Assembly: GCA_009928955.1 (NCBI GenBank)
Contig: SABN01000004.1
Coordinates: forward strand, 1-62,322
Origin: Opitutia bacterium
Lineage (GTDB): Bacteria; Verrucomicrobiota; Kiritimatiellia; CAIQIC01; Lenti-01
DNA length: 62,322 nucleotides
Reading direction: 5' to 3'
Part shown: in pieces, positions 62,308-62,322 of the stretch
Numbering within the stretch: position 1 is the first letter of the stretch
Layout: every line of letters starts with the position of its first letter
Position numbers and translations under genes: made by a program
The notes under the pieces: generated by a model
Told to the model about the DNA's origin: nothing
The model's input: only the letters and a program-made list of their open reading frames with translations
Database searches by the model: none

Positions 62308-62322
62308 CCCCCCCCCCCCCCC
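62308..62322. repeat. Run of 15 C at the window end
   Basis: The window ends in an uninterrupted C15 tract just upstream of lemA. Because it coincides with the edge it may be an assembly break at a homopolymer rather than a true sequence. Confidence 0.8.

Overview
The window is GC-rich DNA (roughly 65% by eye) from a diderm bacterium. It encodes outer-membrane barrels ending in Phe, many lipoproteins, and large secreted LamG, fibronectin-III and beta-helix type proteins. Together with the two-winged-helix regulator, the orphan MdcA-like enzyme and the fold-back repeats, this suggests a PVC-group organism such as Kiritimatiellota. That placement is inference; no rRNA or tRNA lies in the window. 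MenA, aconitase, FeoB, a ferritin-like protein and several Fe-S or radical-SAM enzymes suggest an iron-rich, menaquinone-using, probably low-oxygen lifestyle.

Layout. 1-2.6 kb: a repeat element, then a KamA/EpmB-type radical-SAM aminomutase divergent from a Ser/Thr kinase. 2.7-4.4 kb: ilvD with a strong terminator. 4.4-9.2 kb: a Cys-rich exported peptide divergent from two consecutive CPA2 antiporters, both with PTS EIIA-like C-termini. 9.3-22.5 kb: a co-directional run of exported surface proteins (unknown 580-aa protein, tail-collar fibre, a giant LamG protein split by an in-frame TAA, a calcium-loop protein and a small coupled protein). A relic of an EIIA domain follows.

22.8-36.0 kb is a metal island on the minus strand. 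It holds dtxR(-feoA fusion)-feoA-feoB-LbtU-like porin for iron, preceded by two ABC metal importers, two substrate-binding proteins, a DUF318/TIGR03943 (YcgR/YcgQ-like) membrane pair, a His-rich outer-membrane barrel and a small Cys/His-rich protein, most likely for zinc. 36.1-41.2 kb: aconitase, a tandem winged-helix regulator beneath two copies of a palindromic operator, and an orphan malonate-decarboxylase-alpha-like CoA transferase.

41.3-50.9 kb is the most original part. Three CsgG-domain proteins (one fused to about six FN3 domains, one beside a detached FN3 copy) are clustered with an acidic, zinc-ribbon-ended secreted protein, a coiled-coil peptide, a further alpha/beta lipoprotein and a helical secreted protein. 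All are on one strand. They look like the parts of an undescribed envelope assembly.

50.9-55.4 kb (minus strand): a small lipoprotein, a methyltransferase, a collapsed beta-helix protein, an M20 peptidase, a membrane-anchored protein and MenA/UbiA. 55.5-62.3 kb: a KhpB/Jag-like RNA-binding protein, a parvulin lipoprotein with a near-perfect 99-bp triple repeat, a transketolase-like enzyme, nadA, a ferritin-like protein and LemA. The window ends in a run of 15 C.

Promoter reading: several genes have a -35/-10 pair placed so that transcription would begin at, or within a few bases of, the start codon (36010 minus, 1331 minus, 1380, 6690, 57831), so leaderless transcripts may be common here.
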